Below are positions 1-8,247 of a stretch of 64,000 nucleotides of DNA, one piece after another (positions within the stretch are counted from its first letter, which is position 1; the number at the start of each line of letters is the position of its first letter). The DNA lies in the NCBI GenBank assembly GCA_035999765.1, contig CP108521.1, positions 6,572,001-6,636,000 on the forward strand, in the 5' to 3' direction. Made by a program: the position numbers and the translations under genes. A model generated the notes under the pieces. It was not told where the DNA came from and did not search any database. It worked only from the letters and a program-made list of their open reading frames with translations. This stretch comes from Streptomyces sp. NBC_01231 (lineage in GTDB: Bacteria > Actinomycetota > Actinomycetes > Streptomycetales > Streptomycetaceae).

Positions 1-105
1 CCTCGGTGACGATCGGTCAAGCCCAGCGCGTGCTCCGGTGTTTGCCACTGCGCGCCCTTGCGGAGGACGATCCTACGTTTCTTGCCCGGGGGCGCATCAA
101 GGGTC

Positions 106-801
106 TCACGAGGACAGATGCGCGGGCGTGCGATCCCAGTCCGAGGGCAATGACGGGACGGACCAGGACGGATCGGGCCTCCAGTGCTGCCAGCCGTCCG
201 AGAACGGCGGCCCCCAGGAGCGGATCACCTCCACCGCCGACCGCCCGGCCTCCCTCACCTTCCGCGCGAGCTGGGCGTCCATCAGCCCGTCCCGCTGGGC
301 CTGCGCGAACTCGTCCTCGTCCCGCCAGTGCCAACCGCGGTCCGGGTGCACGGAGATGTCGAGGAAGTGGTCCTCGGAGTCGACCCCGCCGGACCATCGC
401 GCCAGTGGCTCCTCGAGATTCACGTACCAGTTCTTGAACTGCCAGCCCGGATCCCAGAACAGCCACACCGACCACGGCTCACCGGGCCGGGCGAGCTTCA
501 GCACGCCGGTCCCGAACCACCGGTCGCGCGTCACGGCCCGCGGCTTGGTGTAGCGGGTCTCCAGCGGCTCCACGTGCACGGCCGTACCGTCCGCGAGCAC
601 CGGCTTCACGCACTCGGTCCCCGGGGCCAGCCAGACGGCGAGCAGCTCGCTGTCGTCCCGTACGACGGTGACGGGACGCGCGATATGGAAGCGCCTGCCG
701 CCGTTCTCCCGGTAACGCCACAGGATCTGACTCCCGGGCGCCCAGAACACCGCCGACCCGCCCGCTGCCATGTCGGCTCTCACCGCTCCACCGTCTGCCA
801 T
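106..801 (-). CDS. DUF402 domain protein (FomD-like barrel)
   Basis: This 231-residue protein carries DUF402 hallmarks. The central WYVNLEEP segment (about residue 125) and the DHFLDISVHPDR segment (about residue 145) are the acidic metal-binding loops of this barrel family. FomD and related DUF402 proteins hydrolyse nucleoside-diphosphate or CMP-phosphonate substrates with a divalent metal. The substrate here is unknown, because many Streptomyces keep a housekeeping copy without any phosphonate cluster. The ATG at 801 lies directly downstream of a TAATAT hexamer, which suggests a leaderless transcript. An internal ATG at 771 is the alternative start. The gene lies 3' of fumC on the same strand. 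Confidence 0.85.
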   Translation of the reverse strand: MADGGAVRADMAAGGSAVFWAPGSQILWRYRENGGRRFHIARPVTVVRDDSELLAVWLAPGTECVKPVLADGTAVHVEPLETRYTKPRAVTRDRWFGTGVLKLARPGEPWSVWLFWDPGWQFKNWYVNLEEPLARWSGGVDSEDHFLDISVHPDRGWHWRDEDEFAQAQRDGLMDAQLARKVREAGRSAVEVIRSWGPPFSDGWQHWRPDPSWSVPSLPSDWDRTPAHLSS

Positions 802-806
802 GCACA

Positions 807-815
807 GATATTAGG
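807..815 (-). promoter_or_regulatory. -10-like hexamer, leaderless start of the DUF402 gene
   Basis: On the minus strand the hexamer TAATAT is followed by only six bases before the ATG at 801. A transcript started from this -10 element would begin at or within a base or two of the start codon. No Shine-Dalgarno sequence is visible. Leaderless mRNAs are common in Streptomyces. The -35 region is weak, so the call rests on the -10 and its spacing. Confidence 0.4.
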
Positions 816-884
816 TGCCGTAGGCATCCGACGCTGCGGTGCGCGTCACGGTTCACATCCGCGGTGACAATGGTTCGCGGGCGG

Positions 885-2270
885 TTACGGGTGTGTCATC
901 CGCAGGACATCCAGCGCCTCGTCGAGCTGCTGCTCGGTGAGGTCGCCGCGCTCCACGTACCCGTTCTCGACGACGACCTGACGGATCGTCTTCCGCTCGG
1001 CCAGCGCCTTCTTGGCGACCCTGGCGGCCTCCTCGTACCCGATGTACTTGTTGAGCGGCGTCACGACCGACGGCGAGGACTCGGCGTACTCCCTGGCCCG
1101 CTCCCGGTGGGCGACGATCCCGTCGACGGTCCGGTCGGCGAGCAGCCGCGAGACGTTGCCGAGCAGCCGGATCGACTCCAGCACGTTCTTGGCGATGACC
1201 GGCAGCATCACGTTGAGCTCGAAGTTGCCGGCCGCCCCGGCGGTCGCGACGGTGGCGTCGTTGCCGATCACCTGGGCGGCGACCATGAGCACGGCCTCCG
1301 GGATCACCGGGTTGACCTTGCCCGGCATGATCGACGAGCCCGGCTGGAGGTCGGGGAGGGAGATCTCGGCGAGCCCGGTGCGGGGGCCGGAGGACATCCA
1401 GCGCAGATCGTTCGCGATCTTGGTCAAGCCGACGGCGATGGTCCGGAGCTGCCCGCTGGTCTCGACGATCCCGTCCCGCGCGCCCTGCGCCTCGAAATGG
1501 TCGCGGGCCTCGGTGAGCGGCAGCCCGGTGCTGCGGGCGACCTCCTCGATGACGGCGGCGGAGAAGCCGGGGGGCGTGTTGATGCCGGTGCCGACGGCCG
1601 TGCCGCCCAAGGGCAGTTCGGCGAGCCGGGGGAGGGAGGCGGTCAGCCGCTCGACGCCGTAGCGGATCTGCGCGGCGTAACCGCCGAACTCCTGGCCCAG
1701 CGTCACGGGGGTGGCGTCCATGAGGTGGGTGCGCCCCGACTTCACGACGTCGGCGAACTCCTCGGACCGGCGCTCCAGGGCCGCCGCCAGGTGCTCCAGG
1801 GCGGGGATCAGGTCGCGGGTGACGGCGGCGGTGGCCGCGATGTGGATCGAGGAGGGGAACACGTCGTTGGACGACTGTGAGGCGTTGACGTGGTCGTTGG
1901 GGTGGACGTCCCGGCCCAGGCGCTCGGTGGCGAGGGTGGCGACGACCTCGTTGGTGTTCATGTTGGACGAGGTCCCGGACCCGGTCTGGAACACGTCGAC
2001 GGGGAACTGCTCGTCCCACCGCCCCTCGGCGACCTCCCCCGCCGCTTCCTGGATCGCCTCGGCGATGTCCTTGTCGAGCACACCGAGACGCGCGTTCACC
2101 TTGGCCGCGGCGCCCTTGATCCGGGCGAGCGCCTCGATGTGGGCGCGTTCGATGCGCTGCCCGGAGATCGGGAAGTTCTCCACGGCCCGCTGCGTCTGGG
2201 CCCGCCACTTGGCGTTGGCCGGTACGCGTACCTCGCCCATGGAGTCGTGCTCGATGCGGTATTCGCTCAT
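885..2270 (-). CDS. fumC: Class II fumarate hydratase FumC
   Basis: FumC catalyses the reversible hydration of fumarate to L-malate in the TCA cycle, as an iron-independent cytosolic homotetramer. The 461-residue length is normal for the family. The fumarase/aspartase signature [17 protein letters not shown], with the catalytic serine loop, lies near residues 310-325. The [10 protein letters not shown] and [12 protein letters not shown] substrate-binding segments are also present. The ATG at 2270 has only a weak AGGG upstream. A second, unrelated class I fumarase lies 7 kb away on the same strand. The iron-sulfur-free FumC is the stress-tolerant one in organisms that have both. Confidence 0.97.
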   Translation of the reverse strand: MSEYRIEHDSMGEVRVPANAKWRAQTQRAVENFPISGQRIERAHIEALARIKGAAAKVNARLGVLDKDIAEAIQEAAGEVAEGRWDEQFPVDVFQTGSGTSSNMNTNEVVATLATERLGRDVHPNDHVNASQSSNDVFPSSIHIAATAAVTRDLIPALEHLAAALERRSEEFADVVKSGRTHLMDATPVTLGQEFGGYAAQIRYGVERLTASLPRLAELPLGGTAVGTGINTPPGFSAAVIEEVARSTGLPLTEARDHFEAQGARDGIVETSGQLRTIAVGLTKIANDLRWMSSGPRTGLAEISLPDLQPGSSIMPGKVNPVIPEAVLMVAAQVIGNDATVATAGAAGNFELNVMLPVIAKNVLESIRLLGNVSRLLADRTVDGIVAHRERAREYAESSPSVVTPLNKYIGYEEAARVAKKALAERKTIRQVVVENGYVERGDLTEQQLDEALDVLRMTHP

Positions 2271-2417
2271 GCCCTGTACAGCGAACGGGACGCCGGGGAT
2301 GTTCCGGGCGCTCGGCCACCCGGGTGCGGTTGCCGTGTGACCCAGCTCTCACGACGGCCGTGCAGCAGACGGAGGGGTCCTCGCGTCGAGGAGGGGTGAC
2401 AGGAAGGGAGGGAGCGT

Positions 2418-2933
2418 GTGGAGACGGACTTCGACGGTTTCGTCGCCGCCCGGTCGGCCGCGCTGTTCCGGGGCGCCCTGGTCCTGACGGGCAGCCGTGA
2501 CGCCGCTGAGGACCTGGTCCAGGAGACCCTGGAACGGGCCTGCCGCAAGTGGCGCACGATCGCCGACAAGGACGCCCCGGACGCCTATGTGCGGCGGATC
2601 ATGGTCAACCTGGCCAACGACCGCTGGCGCCGCTTCCGCCGTACGGTTCCGCAGGCGGACGGCCCCGACCGGGCCGCCCCCGGTGACGAGTACGGACAGG
2701 TCGACAGCAGGGACCAGTTGGTGCGCGCGCTGCAGCAACTGCCCATGCGGATGCGGACGGTCGTGGTGCTGCGGTACTTCCACGACCTCTCCGACACCGA
2801 GATCGCGGCCGACCTGGACATCTCGCCGAGCACGGTGCGCTCCCAGCTCGCCCGGGGGATCGAGAAGCTCAGAAGCCAGTTCCCCGCACTCTCCGCCCCT
2901 TCACCACGGCAGCCCACGGAAGGAATCCGATGA
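2418..2933 (+). CDS. SigE-family ECF RNA polymerase sigma factor
   Basis: This 171-residue ECF sigma factor of the actinobacterial SigE family should direct RNA polymerase to alternative promoters. Region 2 spans about residues 8-75 (GSRDAAEDLVQETLERA). Region 4 spans about residues 105-155, with the helix-turn-helix DTEIAADLDISPSTVRSQL. Translation probably starts at the GTG at 2418, a few bases after a purine-rich GGAAGGGAGGGAG ribosome site. The 3' end overlaps the next gene by 4 bp (ATGA), so the two are translationally coupled. That partner is the likely regulator of this sigma factor. Confidence 0.9.
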   Translation: METDFDGFVAARSAALFRGALVLTGSRDAAEDLVQETLERACRKWRTIADKDAPDAYVRRIMVNLANDRWRRFRRTVPQADGPDRAAPGDEYGQVDSRDQLVRALQQLPMRMRTVVVLRYFHDLSDTEIAADLDISPSTVRSQLARGIEKLRSQFPALSAPSPRQPTEGIR

Positions 2934-3427
2934 CCTCGTACGACGAAGCACGGCCTTCCGGCTGCACACCTTTCGAAGAGGAACTGATGAACGCCATGAA
3001 CCGATTCGCCAACTCCGCCGAGGCCCCCGAGTTCGACGCGCCCCAGATCGTGCGCCGCACCCGGCGCAGGCGGACCCTCGGCATCGCGGCCGTCGCCGCC
3101 GCCCTCATCGCGGCGGGCGGGGGGACCGCCCTGGCCACCTCGGTCGCGAGCGACAGCAGCCCGACGCCGGCGGCGACCAGCACGGCCACCAAGAGCGACG
3201 CCACCACCATGCTCTACGGCGAGGACCCGACCATTCCGATCGACTTCGCCGGCTGGAGCCTGGACGCGGCCAAGACGTACCTCGACAAGACGCAGACGAA
3301 GCTCGGCACCGTCACCAAGAAGGCCGTCAAGGGCTGCAAGCCGAACTCGGTGCTCGGGGTGTCCCCGCACGCCCCGAAGATCGTCCACAACGGCGACACG
3401 GTCAGCTTCATCGTCTGCGCCGGCTGA
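2930..3427 (+). CDS. Putative membrane-anchored partner (anti-sigma-like) of the ECF sigma factor
   Basis: The 165-residue product has a cytoplasmic N-terminal half of about 45 residues and an Arg-rich stop (RRTRRRR). One membrane segment follows (about residues 48-70), then a 95-residue outer domain ending in a Cys-containing tail. The topology and the 4-bp overlap with the sigma gene fit an anti-sigma or co-regulator. No zinc-binding HxxxCxxC anti-sigma motif is visible, so the role is inferred from context only. The outer domain has a PASTA-like look (DFAGWSLDAAKTYLDKTQ), but I would not insist on it. An internal ATG at 2987 is a possible alternative start. Confidence 0.65.
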   Translation: MTSYDEARPSGCTPFEEELMNAMNRFANSAEAPEFDAPQIVRRTRRRRTLGIAAVAAALIAAGGGTALATSVASDSSPTPAATSTATKSDATTMLYGEDPTIPIDFAGWSLDAAKTYLDKTQTKLGTVTKKAVKGCKPNSVLGVSPHAPKIVHNGDTVSFIVCAG

Positions 3428-3446
3428 TCAGGCCCTGACCTGAGAT

Positions 3447-3481
3447 GACGCCCGCCCCTGCGCCAATCAGGGGCGGGCGTC
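3447..3481 (+). terminator. Hairpin terminator after the sigma/partner operon
   Basis: A perfect 14-bp inverted repeat (GACGCCCGCCCCTG and its complement) with a 7-base loop starts 20 bases after the stop codon at 3427. There is no U-tract, as is usual in Streptomyces. Confidence 0.8.
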
Positions 3482-3945
3482 CGTCAGAGGATCACACGCA
3501 TCACACCAGACCCGGCCCCCGCACCGCAGCTGGGCGGAGAAGAACAAGGTCGGGTGGTGGTTCACCCTGACCTACGCCTCCTGGGCCGGCTCGATCGAGG
3601 CCCACTTCGGACCACTGAGACTCGACGGCGGAGGCGATCTTGCCGTCGCAGACCATGTAGCGACCGAGGCGGCGATTGTCGTAGCTGCCGCCGAACACGG
3701 TGGTGGGCTTGGAGGTCCACCGAACAGGGGGGTGGCCTTGGAGGTCCATTCGGCCACCACGCGTTCGCCCTCGGCCGCGCGCGAGGCTGAGTGGGTGCCA
3801 GGCCATGCAGTATGACCGCGCCCCCGATGCGGGGGCGGACCGGGGGCGCGGAGCATGGTGTTCCAGGCGGACAACAGGGGGCTGAGTTCCTGTGGGAGCC
3901 ACTTGGCCGGTGCCGCCGGGGCGCGCGGTGTCTCCTGCTGACGAG
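3482..3945. other. 464-bp degenerate region between sigma operon and metallo-hydrolase
   Basis: Besides the IS630 relic, this stretch holds two coding-like minus-strand fragments in different frames: 3640-3720 (reads WTSKPTTVFGGSYDNRRLG) and 3730-3945 (includes KWLPQELSPLLSAWNTM). The word GGTGG-S-CTTGGAGGTCCA appears at about 3699 and again at about 3730, 31 bases apart, so a small segment is duplicated. No intact gene can be supported. It reads as a graveyard of insertion and deletion events. Confidence 0.5.
3525..3625 (+). pseudogene. IS630-family transposase remnant (C-terminal DDE fragment)
   Basis: A short plus-strand open stretch encodes WAEKNKVGWWFTLTYASW followed by AGSIEAHFGPLR. 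This matches the conserved end of IS630-type transposases, where a TPTYASW block precedes an IEAxFGxLR block containing the catalytic glutamate. No start codon, no upstream DDE domain and no downstream C-terminus remain, so this is a decayed relic. It marks the left edge of an accessory stretch. Confidence 0.6.
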
Positions 3946-4773
3946 TCACAGCGGATGCCAGGCCGCCTCGCGCCCATCGGGCCGCACCCGGCCGAAGACA
4001 ACGTCCGCGAAGTGGATGCCGAAGCCGAGGGTGTCCGGGCGTAGGAGTTCGGCGATCAGACGGCGGCGGTGGAGTTCCGACCGGTCGGGGTCGGCGTCGG
4101 AGATCGCGGACCACTCGGGGTGCCGTATCTGCAGGGAGGTGAGCATGGCGTCGCCGAAGGCGAGCAGTCGGACGCCGTGGGAGGCGATGACGAAGCCCGT
4201 GTGACCGGCGGTGTGGCCGGGCAGGGCCACGGCGTGGACGCCGGGGAAGACCTCTTCGCCGGCGAGCACCAGCCGTGTCCGGGCTTCGAGGGCCGCCACC
4301 TCGGGGTCGCAGTGGTCCCATTCGGCCTTGGGGATGACGAAGGTGGCCCGGGTGAACAGGGGCGGATCGACGCAGGCCCAGCCGATGTGGTCGGGGTGGA
4401 GGTGGGTGAAGGCGACCGTCTCGATGTCCGTGGGGGACCGCCCGAGCAGGGCCAGATTGCCGGGCAGTGAGCCGCCGTGCACCGCGCCCCGGTCGGGATG
4501 GTCGGAATTCTCCGGTACCGCGCGCGGGCCGAACCCGGCGTCGATCAGCAGAGCCCGGGTGCCGTGCTCGACGAGCAGGCCGCCGGTGTTGGCGACGAGT
4601 CGGCGGGTGTCGTTGAGGTAGGCGCTGTACCCGCTCCAGTGGCGGTCGGCGGTCGCGGGCGGACCGCCGGCCGGCTTCAGCAGCATCGCCCCGTCGGGCA
4701 CATAGCTGACCTTCATCTCCCCCACGCGCAGGGTACGCACGGCGGAGGGCCTGCGCAGTCGGCTGTCGTTCAC
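3946..4773 (-). CDS. MBL-fold metallo-hydrolase
   Basis: This 275-residue metallo-beta-lactamase-fold hydrolase has the zinc ligands HLHPDH, GHTAGH and GDAM, and a final FGIHFADVVFG segment supplying the last histidine. The layout is of the AttM/AiiB quorum-quenching lactonase type, but the substrate cannot be read from sequence. The GTG at 4773 is chosen because GAGGAGAG lies just upstream. The reading frame extends far into the MFS gene, but only as a frame artefact. It lies 146 bases downstream of the exporter on the same strand, so the two may be cotranscribed. Confidence 0.85.
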   Translation of the reverse strand: MNDSRLRRPSAVRTLRVGEMKVSYVPDGAMLLKPAGGPPATADRHWSGYSAYLNDTRRLVANTGGLLVEHGTRALLIDAGFGPRAVPENSDHPDRGAVHGGSLPGNLALLGRSPTDIETVAFTHLHPDHIGWACVDPPLFTRATFVIPKAEWDHCDPEVAALEARTRLVLAGEEVFPGVHAVALPGHTAGHTGFVIASHGVRLLAFGDAMLTSLQIRHPEWSAISDADPDRSELHRRRLIAELLRPDTLGFGIHFADVVFGRVRPDGREAAWHPL

Positions 4774-4919
4774 GAATGCTCTCCTCGCAGGCGGCGAAGG
4801 CGCCCGGCGCGGCTCGGATACGGGGACGGCGCGGCCGTCCGCCGAGCGGCGGCGGACGGTCGCGCCGTGGTGCGCGGATGGTTCCGGCGGGAGGAGCCGC
4901 AGGCCCGACACGGGACGGC

Positions 4920-6389
4920 CTAGGCCGGGGTCCGCTTGCGCAGTACGGTGCCGACGAGCAGGGCGCCGGCGAGGGCGACGACACCGGCCGTGACCATGCC
5001 CGCGTGCAGCCCGCCCAGGATGTCGGCGCGGGACGGCGTGGCGCCCGACGACAGGGCGTTGGTGCGGGCCGCGGCGATCGCGCTCAGACCCGAGACACCG
5101 ATCGCGGCCACGTACTGCGGCAGCTGCGACAGACCGCCGACGACACCCTGGTCCTCCTCGGTGACGCCCGTGGTCATCACGGTGATGAACGAGACGACGC
5201 TGAAGACGTGGCCGAGTCCCATGACGGAGGAGGTGACGAGCAGGGCGGCCAGGTTCACGTCCTGGGGCAGGGCGAACATCGCGACCGTGCCGACGCCCTG
5301 GATGAGCAGGCCCGCGGCCAGCACCTTCACCCCGCCGAACCGGCCCAGCAGCTTCGCGACGTACATGCCGCCGAGGGTCGCGGCCGCGCCCTCGCCGAGG
5401 TAGCTGAGACCGGCCTGCAGCGCGGTGAAGCCGAGCACGTCCTGCATGTACAGGCTCAGCAGCACGGTCGTACCGGCGCACATGCCGAAGGTGATGACAC
5501 CGAACAGCCCCGACCACTTCACGGACGGCCGGTTCAGCACGGACAGCGGCACCAGCGGCTCCGGGTGGCGCCGCTCGACCAGCAGGAACGCGGCCAGCAG
5601 CACCAGGCCACCGACGATCGGGCCGAGCGCCGCGGGACGGGTCCAGCCCTCGTCACCGCCCGTGGAGATGCCGTAGACCAGGCCGAACAGGCCGAGTGTG
5701 GACAGGATCGCGCCCGGGATGTCCATCCTGCGGGCGGCACCGGACTCGTGGATCGCCGGCAGGGCCAGCGCGCCGGCCAGCGCCAGCGCGCCCATCACGC
5801 ACAGCGCGACCATGGTCCAGCGCCAGCTGAAGCCGTTGGTGATGACACCGCCGCCGAGCGCGCCGAACACGAAGCCCAGCGACATGACGGCACCGTTGAG
5901 GCCCAGGGCGCGGGCGCGCTTGGGGCCCTCCTGGAAGTAGCCGGTCATCAGGGCGATGGCGGACGGGGCGATCATCGCGGCGGCGGTGCCCTGGCCGATG
6001 CGGGTGGCGATCAGCGCGCCGGGGCTGTTCGCGAGGGCGGCGCCGAGCGAGAACAGGGTGAAGACCGCGACACCGAGGGTGAACAGCCGCTTGCGGCCGA
6101 TCAGGTCGGCGACCCGGGCGAACAGGGGAAGCAGGCTCGCCGACGGCAGCAGGCTGGCGGTGGCCACCCACTGCAGGGTGCCGGCCGAGGAGAAGCCGAG
6201 GGCGGTGCCGATGTCGGGCAGGGCGACGGTGACGATGGAGAAGTCCAGGCCGCACATGAAGGTGGCGCAGCACAGGGTGATCAGCACCAGCCGCTCGCGT
6301 GCCCCGAAGACGCCGTCGGCGGCGGGCCGGGGCGGTGCGGTGACCTCGTGCGTGGGACTGGTGGGGGGTGAGGATTCGGTGACGGCCAT
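4920..6389 (-). CDS. MFS drug exporter, DHA2 (14-TM) family
   Basis: This 489-residue major facilitator has 14 hydrophobic segments by eye. Family motif A-like sequence RVADLIGRKRLF lies after TM2, and the motif C region GALGGGVITNGFSWRW lies in and after TM5. DHA2 proteins are proton-antiport multidrug or antibiotic exporters. It is divergent from the LysR gene at 6531, the usual arrangement of a regulator and its target. The metallo-hydrolase downstream could modify the same compound, but that is inference. Confidence 0.93.
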   Translation of the reverse strand: MAVTESSPPTSPTHEVTAPPRPAADGVFGARERLVLITLCCATFMCGLDFSIVTVALPDIGTALGFSSAGTLQWVATASLLPSASLLPLFARVADLIGRKRLFTLGVAVFTLFSLGAALANSPGALIATRIGQGTAAAMIAPSAIALMTGYFQEGPKRARALGLNGAVMSLGFVFGALGGGVITNGFSWRWTMVALCVMGALALAGALALPAIHESGAARRMDIPGAILSTLGLFGLVYGISTGGDEGWTRPAALGPIVGGLVLLAAFLLVERRHPEPLVPLSVLNRPSVKWSGLFGVITFGMCAGTTVLLSLYMQDVLGFTALQAGLSYLGEGAAATLGGMYVAKLLGRFGGVKVLAAGLLIQGVGTVAMFALPQDVNLAALLVTSSVMGLGHVFSVVSFITVMTTGVTEEDQGVVGGLSQLPQYVAAIGVSGLSAIAAARTNALSSGATPSRADILGGLHAGMVTAGVVALAGALLVGTVLRKRTPA

Positions 6390-6428
6390 GAGGGTCCTTC
6401 CTGATGATCTCGCTGGCTACTCCAGCCT

Positions 6429-6478
6429 CGAATCGGGGGACCTGCGCAACAAGGACGATCTGTGCAACGATCGATTCG
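6429..6478. promoter_or_regulatory. Possible LysR operator between exporter and regulator
   Basis: The 141-bp divergent intergenic space holds a direct repeat CTGYGCAAC at 6442-6450 and 6460-6468 (18-bp period). It is bracketed by a 7-bp inverted repeat, CGAATCG at 6429 and CGATTCG at 6472. LysR proteins bind multi-site arrays of this sort between divergent genes. The assignment is from position and symmetry only. Confidence 0.4.
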
Positions 6479-6530
6479 CTGGGCTCATCGTTCGAGGTCG
6501 CGGAAGTGAGGAGGCGCGGGAGAACCGGTC

Positions 6531-7475
6531 ATGGAACGCCAGGAGATCGAGATTTTCCTGACCCTCGCGGAAGAACTGCATTTCGGGCGGAGTGCCGAGC
6601 GCGTGGGTGTCTCGCAGAGCCGGGTCAGTCAGACCGTCGCCCGGCTGGAGCGCCGTATCGGTGCCAAGCTGTTCGACCGCACCAGCCGTCAGGTGACCCT
6701 CACGCCTATCGGGGAACAGCTCAGGGACGATCTCGTGCCCGCGTGGCGGGGGATCGAGGAGGCCGTCGCCAGGGCCATGGCGGCCGGGCGGGGGATCACC
6801 GGATCGCTGCGGATCGGTTTCTCCGGCGCCTTCACGGGCCATCTGCTGCACAGCATCGCCGAGGCGTTCGGGCGTCGCTACCCGGGTGTGGACGTGCAGG
6901 TACGGCAGGTGCAGATCTCGGACCCCTACGGTCCGCTGCGCGCGGGGGACGTCGAGCTCCAGGTCACCGAACCTCCGCTGGCCGAGCCTGATCTGACGCT
7001 GGGCCCGGTGCTGGTGTCGCAGCCGAGGGTGCTGCTGATGTCGTCCGCGCACCCCTTCGCGCGGCGTGATTCGGTGAGCGTGGAGGACCTGGCGGAGGCG
7101 ACGCTGCTGACGGTCGCCGGGAGTGTGCCGGCGCAGTGGATGGACCACCACTTCCCGCGGCAGACGCCGTCGGGGCGGCCCATCCCGCACGGGCAGGCCA
7201 TGACGCACTGGGAGGACGCGCTCTCCTTGGTCCTCGCCGGCAAGGGCGTGACTCCGGTGGCGGCCGCCGGTGCGCACTACTACAGCCGTCCCGGCCTGGT
7301 CTTCAAGCCGTTCACGGACGCCCCGGGCATCGACTATGCCTTCGTCTGGCCCACCGGCCATGAGACGGCCCGGCTGCGGGCCTTCGTCCAGGTGGCCATG
7401 GAGCGGGTGCGCGCGGTGGGCGGCCCTTCGCGGGCCGTGGAGAGCCTGTGGACCAACGAGGGCACCGGCATCTAG
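6531..7475 (+). CDS. LysR-family transcriptional regulator
   Basis: The 314-residue protein has an N-terminal winged helix-turn-helix (about residues 4-62, containing HFGRSAERVGVSQSRVSQTV). A periplasmic-binding-type effector domain follows at about residues 90-300. The ATG at 6531 is preceded by a GGGAGAA site. It is divergent from the DHA2 exporter, which it most likely controls. The inducer is unknown. Confidence 0.93.
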   Translation: MERQEIEIFLTLAEELHFGRSAERVGVSQSRVSQTVARLERRIGAKLFDRTSRQVTLTPIGEQLRDDLVPAWRGIEEAVARAMAAGRGITGSLRIGFSGAFTGHLLHSIAEAFGRRYPGVDVQVRQVQISDPYGPLRAGDVELQVTEPPLAEPDLTLGPVLVSQPRVLLMSSAHPFARRDSVSVEDLAEATLLTVAGSVPAQWMDHHFPRQTPSGRPIPHGQAMTHWEDALSLVLAGKGVTPVAAAGAHYYSRPGLVFKPFTDAPGIDYAFVWPTGHETARLRAFVQVAMERVRAVGGPSRAVESLWTNEGTGI

Positions 7476-8247
7476 GGGTTCGGAGCTGCTGGCGGAGTAG
7501 TAAGCAGGAGTGAGTTTGGGTGAGTGGGAGTGAGTGCCGAGGCCGGATGTCTACAGAACGTGATCACAGCCGTGCCGCAGACGGCCACGATCCGCACCAC
7601 CGCGCCCCTCGCCCCGCTTTTGGGTGGCACCGGTCAGCCGCCTCCGGCTTCGAGCCGCTTCGCGGACGGGAGGCAGGGACGACCTTGCGCAACCGGGCCG
7701 CAGCGCTCGGCGGGCCGTAGGAGCAGGGCGGGGCGCGTGACGTGCGGCAGGCGGTGGGCCGCGCCCGGCGACGGCCGGGAGGCCGGTCGCGGCCGGTTCG
7801 GCCGTCGCCGGTGAACGCGCGGCCCGCAGGGAGCCGCACCCGGGGGTGCCGAGCGCGAACGCGCTCGTCCGCTTTACCCTCCCTCTCCAGGTCGCGCCGC
7901 TGAGGTCCTCGGCACGCAGCCGCCGCAGCTCCTCCACGCGCACATGCATGCTGTCGGGACGCTCGGGCTCCGACTCGGCAAGCGGCACCGGGCTGTGTGC
8001 CACGGGGTTTTCGACCATGGTGGTCATGCCTTGTCCTCCCATCCGGACGCCCTCTGGACCGAGGCCGCCCGGAAGAAGAATTCGGGGCCCTGGACAACGC
8101 CTGACTCAAGCCCTGAAAAAGCCGCCGACTTCTATTCCGGGCCTTGAGTGAAAGGCGGCCGCGGCATGAGGGAAAAGCGGTCCGGAACTTGAGCGGCCCC
8201 CTCGGACGATGTTCCCGACCGTCGTCGGAATCTCGAGAGGGCAGATC
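7476..8247. other. 770-bp stretch with no confident gene
   Basis: This space between the LysR gene and the acyltransferase has poor codon structure on both strands. The one item with a good ribosome site is a short minus-strand leader-like frame starting at 8027, listed separately. A long minus-strand frame running on to 7551 loses codon bias after about 50 codons and is not accepted as a gene. Confidence 0.5.
7868..8027 (-). CDS. Short leader-like peptide, possibly FxLD-lanthipeptide-like remnant
   Basis: An ATG at 8027 follows a strong GGGAGGA site at a spacing of 6-7 bases. The first ~45 codons are GC3-rich and read MTTMVENPVAHSPVPLAESE, then an acidic/Arg-Leu segment with HVRVEEL. This resembles, from memory, leaders of FxLD-family lanthipeptide precursors. 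A PGCGS motif occurs about 25 codons later, but codon bias has gone by then and the Cys-rich core is not intact. I cannot place a proper stop, and the end given is only where coding character fades. No lanthionine synthetase lies nearby, so it is probably an orphan or decayed precursor. Confidence 0.3.

Noticed and set aside
1..105. A gene crossing the left edge
   Set aside because: No frame on either strand shows coding bias or a recognisable motif in these 105 bases.
4776..6371. 531-codon plus-strand frame, Gln/Arg/Gly-rich
   Set aside because: It lies antisense to the MFS exporter, has a composition typical of antisense frames in high-GC DNA and shows no domain.
7551..8042. Full 163-codon minus-strand frame as a real protein
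   Set aside because: Only the first ~45-50 codons have Streptomyces codon bias. The rest is Arg/Pro/Ala noise, so only the leader-like part is noted.
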